A stretch of DNA of 10,888 nucleotides from Methanobacterium sp. (GTDB lineage: Archaea; Methanobacteriota; Methanobacteria; Methanobacteriales; Methanobacteriaceae): positions 1-10,888 of the forward strand of contig DUPR01000067.1 of assembly GCA_012838205.1 (NCBI GenBank). Reading direction: 5' to 3'. Under the pieces are notes generated by a model. The model was not told the DNA's origin. It made no database searches and saw only the letters and a list, made by a program, of their open reading frames with translations. Numbering within the stretch: position 1 is the stretch's first letter; each line of letters begins with the position of its first letter. The translations under genes were made by a program, and so were the position numbers. Of the stretch, positions 8,289-10,888 are shown piece by piece.

Positions 8289-8759
8289 TTACTTTTTTGG
8301 TTCTTTGATGATTTTTCCATTGGAGTCTATTTCTCCTCGGCGTATTCTAGAGGAGGATATGGGTTTACCATCCTGGGCTAGGACCATGCCTATTGTTATA
8401 ATCTCAAGAGAATTCATTCCCTTTTTTTGACGTATTTGATTAATTTTCTGGGCTGTGGGTTCTGTTTCCGGGCTCACCACAATGGCATCTATAGTTGGGT
8501 CATCCACTGTTGGGCCGTAGTGTTCCTCCAAACGGGCCAAGTAGTAGTTTGATCTATCTTTTAGGAGTAAATTTAAATTGGACATCCGCACGTCACATGG
8601 CTCAATTTCACCTTTCAATCCACCAAATTCATCGGAAGTCACTCCTATTAATACATTTTCCCCTATTTGGAATGCTTTTTCTATTAATAAACGGTGCCCC
8701 TCATGGAACTTGTCAAAAGTCCCTCCCACTGCCACTTTGCCATATTTTTTGGTAGACAT
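8289..8759 (-). CDS. coaD: Phosphopantetheine adenylyltransferase, archaeal type
   Basis: This enzyme transfers AMP from ATP to 4'-phosphopantetheine, making dephospho-CoA, the penultimate step of coenzyme A synthesis. Residues 12-22 (GGTFDKFHEGH) contain the nucleotidyltransferase H-x-G-H motif (H19, H22), and ISSSRIR (134-140) is the second ATP-binding motif of the superfamily. The insertion and spacing match the archaeal/eukaryotic type (COG1019) rather than bacterial CoaD; bacterial members are of similar size. I place the start at ATG 8759, because AAGGGA at 8772-8767 sits seven bases upstream; a TTG at 8792 would add 11 residues and has no ribosome site. It gives 156 residues. It is divergent from the radical SAM gene and leads the yjjX-like gene. 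Confidence 0.9.
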   Translation of the reverse strand: MSTKKYGKVAVGGTFDKFHEGHRLLIEKAFQIGENVLIGVTSDEFGGLKGEIEPCDVRMSNLNLLLKDRSNYYLARLEEHYGPTVDDPTIDAIVVSPETEPTAQKINQIRQKKGMNSLEIITIGMVLAQDGKPISSSRIRRGEIDSNGKIIKEPKK

Positions 8760-8766
8760 ATTCTTT

Positions 8767-8772
8767 TCCCTT
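8767..8772 (-). promoter_or_regulatory. Ribosome binding site that fixes the coaD start
   Basis: AAGGGA on the minus strand, seven bases before ATG 8759. It lies inside the longer frame that begins at TTG 8792 and so argues for the shorter protein. Confidence 0.6.
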
Positions 8773-8819
8773 AGAAAATTATTTGATGACAATAAGCATT
8801 ATTCTTACTGGTTTGCTGA

Positions 8820-8829
8820 TTAGATATAC
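8820..8829. promoter_or_regulatory. Possible shared TATA-like element between divergent genes
   Basis: TTAGATATAC read on plus and GTATATCTAA read on minus lie between coaD and the radical SAM gene. Either could serve as a TATA box: the minus reading predicts a start near 8797 for coaD, the plus reading a start near 8850, which is downstream of TTG 8835 and would favour ATG 8898 for the radical SAM gene. Chance occurrence is quite possible. Confidence 0.2.
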
Positions 8830-8834
8830 GTTGT

Positions 8835-10457
8835 TTGTGTGGGTTAATTAAATGTTATAGGTATCTTGATTATATTGGTGCGAGAGATAATAAGATTATG
8901 TTCCTAGAACACAATGTCATGGTTAAAGATCCCCTTAAAGTGGATGTGCGTTTTGCTTCATGTTATCCTAATTTTTACCGAAGCGCCATGTCATCATTAG
9001 GTTTTCACATTATTTACGATTTTTTAAACCATCATGAGGATGTTTACTGTGAGAGGGTTGTTTATCCCTTTGGAAAGAGTTTAGAAACAATTTCTCATCT
9101 TAAAGATTTTGATGTGGTGGGCTTTTCACTCCAGTATGAGCAAGATTATCCTCATGTTCTGGAAATGCTCCGTAAGGGTGGTTTAAATGTGAGAAAAGAA
9201 GATCGAACCCCTGATGATCCTCTGATAATAGCTGGTGGTCCCTGTGCAAGTTCTAATCCCATGCCTATGACTTCTTTTATTGACTTATTTATTGTTGGAG
9301 AAGCTGAAGCAATTCTACCTGACTTTCTTAATGTATTACGCCAAGTGGATAATCCCCGCCAGGAAATAGAAGCTTTTATCGGTTTGGACGGTGTTTTTAC
9401 TCCAGATAAAATGCAAGAAAAAATTAGGCTGGTTAAAGTAGAAGATATGGATGATGCTTGGAGGCCAGTTCGGCAAGTTTTCCCGGAAACTGATCGCCGA
9501 GAACTGATTCCTGCCTTTGGAAGGTCTTTTCTTCTGGAAGTTTCAAGAGGATGTGCCAGGGGATGCCGTTTCTGCATGGCTGGCTGTCTTTATCGCCCAC
9601 GTAGGGAAGTTGATATTAAAACTCTAATTAAGACTGCAGAAGTTGGGAGAGAATTAACTGGTCTGAATAAAATCGCCCTTATAGGTGCAGCTGTGTCTGA
9701 TCACTCCCATATGGAAGAATTATGTCATGAACTTCTGGAGAATGATTTCCAAGTTACCACCCCTTCCCTGCGTATTGAATCAATTTCCAAGAACCTTTTG
9801 GAAAGTCTGAAAGAAAGTGGTCTTAGGACAATTACCATCGCCCCAGAATCCACTTGGAAACTGCGAAAAGTGGTCAACAAACCAATCGATGATAATGACA
9901 TCGTGACTAAAATGGAAACTGCATTTAAAATGAACCTCAATGTTAAACTGTATTTCCTGGTAGGACTGCCCACGGAAACACACGATGATCTGGAAGATAT
10001 GGTAAATCTGATAAAGGATCTTCAAAGTATGGCACCCCACAAGGATTCACTCAGGATAAGTGTTAACCCATTCATACCAAAACCTCATACTCCCTTTCAA
10101 TGGGCTGAATTTGACCTTGAAGATGTGAAGGTGAAAACAAAATATCTTAAAAAAAACTTGAAAAACCGACACTTAAAGGTGGAAAACCCCAACAAATCAT
10201 TGATCCAATACGTATTATCAATGGGAAATTCCAATTTAGATAGTATCATTGAAAAAACTTCCAATGAGAAAGTTCCCATTGGAGAATGGAAAAAAATAAA
10301 TATCCACTGGAAGTTAAAAAGTCAACTCCCTTGGAAGGATATAGATGTTGGGGTAAAAGATGAATTTTTAAAAAATGAATACAAAAAAGCATTAAAAGGT
10401 GATTTAACACCATGGTGTGAAACTTTTGGGTGTTATGAGTGTGGTGCTTGCAACTAA
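8835..10457 (+). CDS. Radical SAM protein with B12-binding-like N-terminal domain and C-terminal cysteine cluster
   Basis: Residues (from TTG 8835) 240-247 hold C-x3-C-x2-C (CARGCRFC), the ligands for the SAM-cleaving 4Fe-4S cluster. The N-terminal 30-160 region (DVRFASCYPN, then SSLGFHIIYDFLN, FDVVGFSLQYE, IIAGGPCASSNP, FIVGEAEA) resembles the B12-binding-like domain of the TIGR03960 group, but lacks the cobalamin D-x-H-x-x-G motif. The C-terminus ends in C528-x4-C-x2-C-x2-C, which may bind another metal cluster. The substrate is unknown; radical methylation, methylthiolation or a similar step is possible, but not shown. The start is uncertain. TTG 8835 lacks a clear ribosome site; ATG 8898, 21 codons later, begins MFLEHNVM just before the conserved domain, but its ribosome site is also weak. 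The frame is closed upstream by TGA 8817. It faces the broken gene at 10470 with a 12-bp gap. Confidence 0.82.
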   Translation: MCGLIKCYRYLDYIGARDNKIMFLEHNVMVKDPLKVDVRFASCYPNFYRSAMSSLGFHIIYDFLNHHEDVYCERVVYPFGKSLETISHLKDFDVVGFSLQYEQDYPHVLEMLRKGGLNVRKEDRTPDDPLIIAGGPCASSNPMPMTSFIDLFIVGEAEAILPDFLNVLRQVDNPRQEIEAFIGLDGVFTPDKMQEKIRLVKVEDMDDAWRPVRQVFPETDRRELIPAFGRSFLLEVSRGCARGCRFCMAGCLYRPRREVDIKTLIKTAEVGRELTGLNKIALIGAAVSDHSHMEELCHELLENDFQVTTPSLRIESISKNLLESLKESGLRTITIAPESTWKLRKVVNKPIDDNDIVTKMETAFKMNLNVKLYFLVGLPTETHDDLEDMVNLIKDLQSMAPHKDSLRISVNPFIPKPHTPFQWAEFDLEDVKVKTKYLKKNLKNRHLKVENPNKSLIQYVLSMGNSNLDSIIEKTSNEKVPIGEWKKINIHWKLKSQLPWKDIDVGVKDEFLKNEYKKALKGDLTPWCETFGCYECGACN

Positions 10458-10469
10458 TCAAACATGAAA

Positions 10470-10888
10470 TTAATTTTTACTCACCCTTACAACTCTAAAA
10501 TCTCTATTTTGGTAAACAATTTCACCTAAAAAATCATTGAAAGATGAATCTCCCCAAATAAAATAGTAATCAATTTTACTGGAGATTAAATTCTCTTTTA
10601 ATTCAGCATCTGACATGTTTTTAGTAACACCATAAGTATTTACTATCCAAGTAATAACTATAGTAATCCATAGTTTCCCACTGGTCATTTGAAGCTAAAT
10701 TACCCTTAATCCCATGAGATTTCAAATCTGAACTAATATCATAAAAATTTTTATACACACCAAAATCACCGTTAAGATAATATATTGGGAAAAAAGTGGT
10801 TGACACCATAATTAAAATCGCTGCTATTCTAAAGAAATTAGTTGAAATATATTTTTTAAGATGCAGTAAGTTTAATGAATAAAAACCT
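10470..10888 (-). pseudogene. C-terminal part of a GT39-like membrane glycosyltransferase, frameshifted and cut by the window edge
   Basis: A frame enters from the right edge on the minus strand, with a hydrophobic segment (FFRIAAILIMVSTTFFPIYYL) and a soluble part through KGNLASNDQWETM to YYLDSKY, then reaches a stop at 10621. Shifting one base near 10635 continues the expected sequence as YGVTKNMSDAELKEN, IDYYFIWGD and on to the stop at 10470. An extra T in TACTTATGG explains the break. ASNDQWE, then DYYF-x-WG near the C-terminus, is the pattern of archaeal membrane glycosyltransferases of the GT39 superfamily; the complete gene at 5988-7646 ends with a similar DYYFFTWG. The gene begins beyond position 10888. 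Its two pieces look like separate small genes (10470-10688 and 10621-10809), but are better read as one. A real frameshift and a base-calling error cannot be told apart here. Confidence 0.65.

Noticed and set aside
8760..8792. Longer coaD beginning at TTG 8792
   Set aside because: The 11 extra residues contain the ribosome site for ATG 8759 and precede the normal start of the family.
9152..9577. Minus-strand open frame of 141 codons inside the radical SAM gene
   Set aside because: The plus-strand frame has conserved motifs through this stretch; the antisense product is Ser/Arg-rich with no recognisable domain.

Overview
The window looks like chromosome of a methanogenic archaeon, most likely of the order Methanobacteriales. 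This is inferred from the archaeal-type phosphopantetheine adenylyltransferase, the DUF84-type inosine/xanthosine triphosphatase, a large archaeal-style radical SAM protein, archaeal TATA-like elements and GGAG/GAGG ribosome binding sites, all in AT-rich DNA. No 16S or other marker gene is present, so the genus is not fixed.

Layout: (1) 3-131, the last 42 codons of a transposase, cut by the window edge. (2) 203-2550, a plus-strand pair: an FkbM-family methyltransferase and a Wzx-type flippase. (3) 2620-3830, a dead IS5-family insertion sequence with 17-bp terminal inverted repeats and a transposase broken by three frameshifts. (4) 3850-7646, a minus-strand glycan operon read GT39-like membrane glycosyltransferase, GT4 glycosyltransferase, SAM methyltransferase, then the N-terminal stump of another glycosyltransferase that stops 19 bp from the IS end. 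(5) 7725-8759, minus-strand housekeeping genes coaD and a yjjX-like NTPase. (6) 8835-10457, a divergent radical SAM protein with a C-terminal cysteine cluster. (7) 10470 to the right edge, the frameshifted C-terminal part of another membrane glycosyltransferase on the minus strand.

The left 7.6 kb is an AT-rich surface-glycan locus: enzymes that build and modify lipid-linked sugars, a flippase to move them out, and insertion-sequence debris that has eroded the locus. The 7.7-10.5 kb part is visibly richer in GC and looks like conserved core genome. I see no CRISPR array, tRNA, rRNA, toxin-antitoxin pair or defence operon. The most interesting signals are the repeated reading-frame breaks in the glycan genes, several of them at homopolymer runs directly after start codons. 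These could be decay, phase variation or sequencing error. I found no convincing new multi-gene system.
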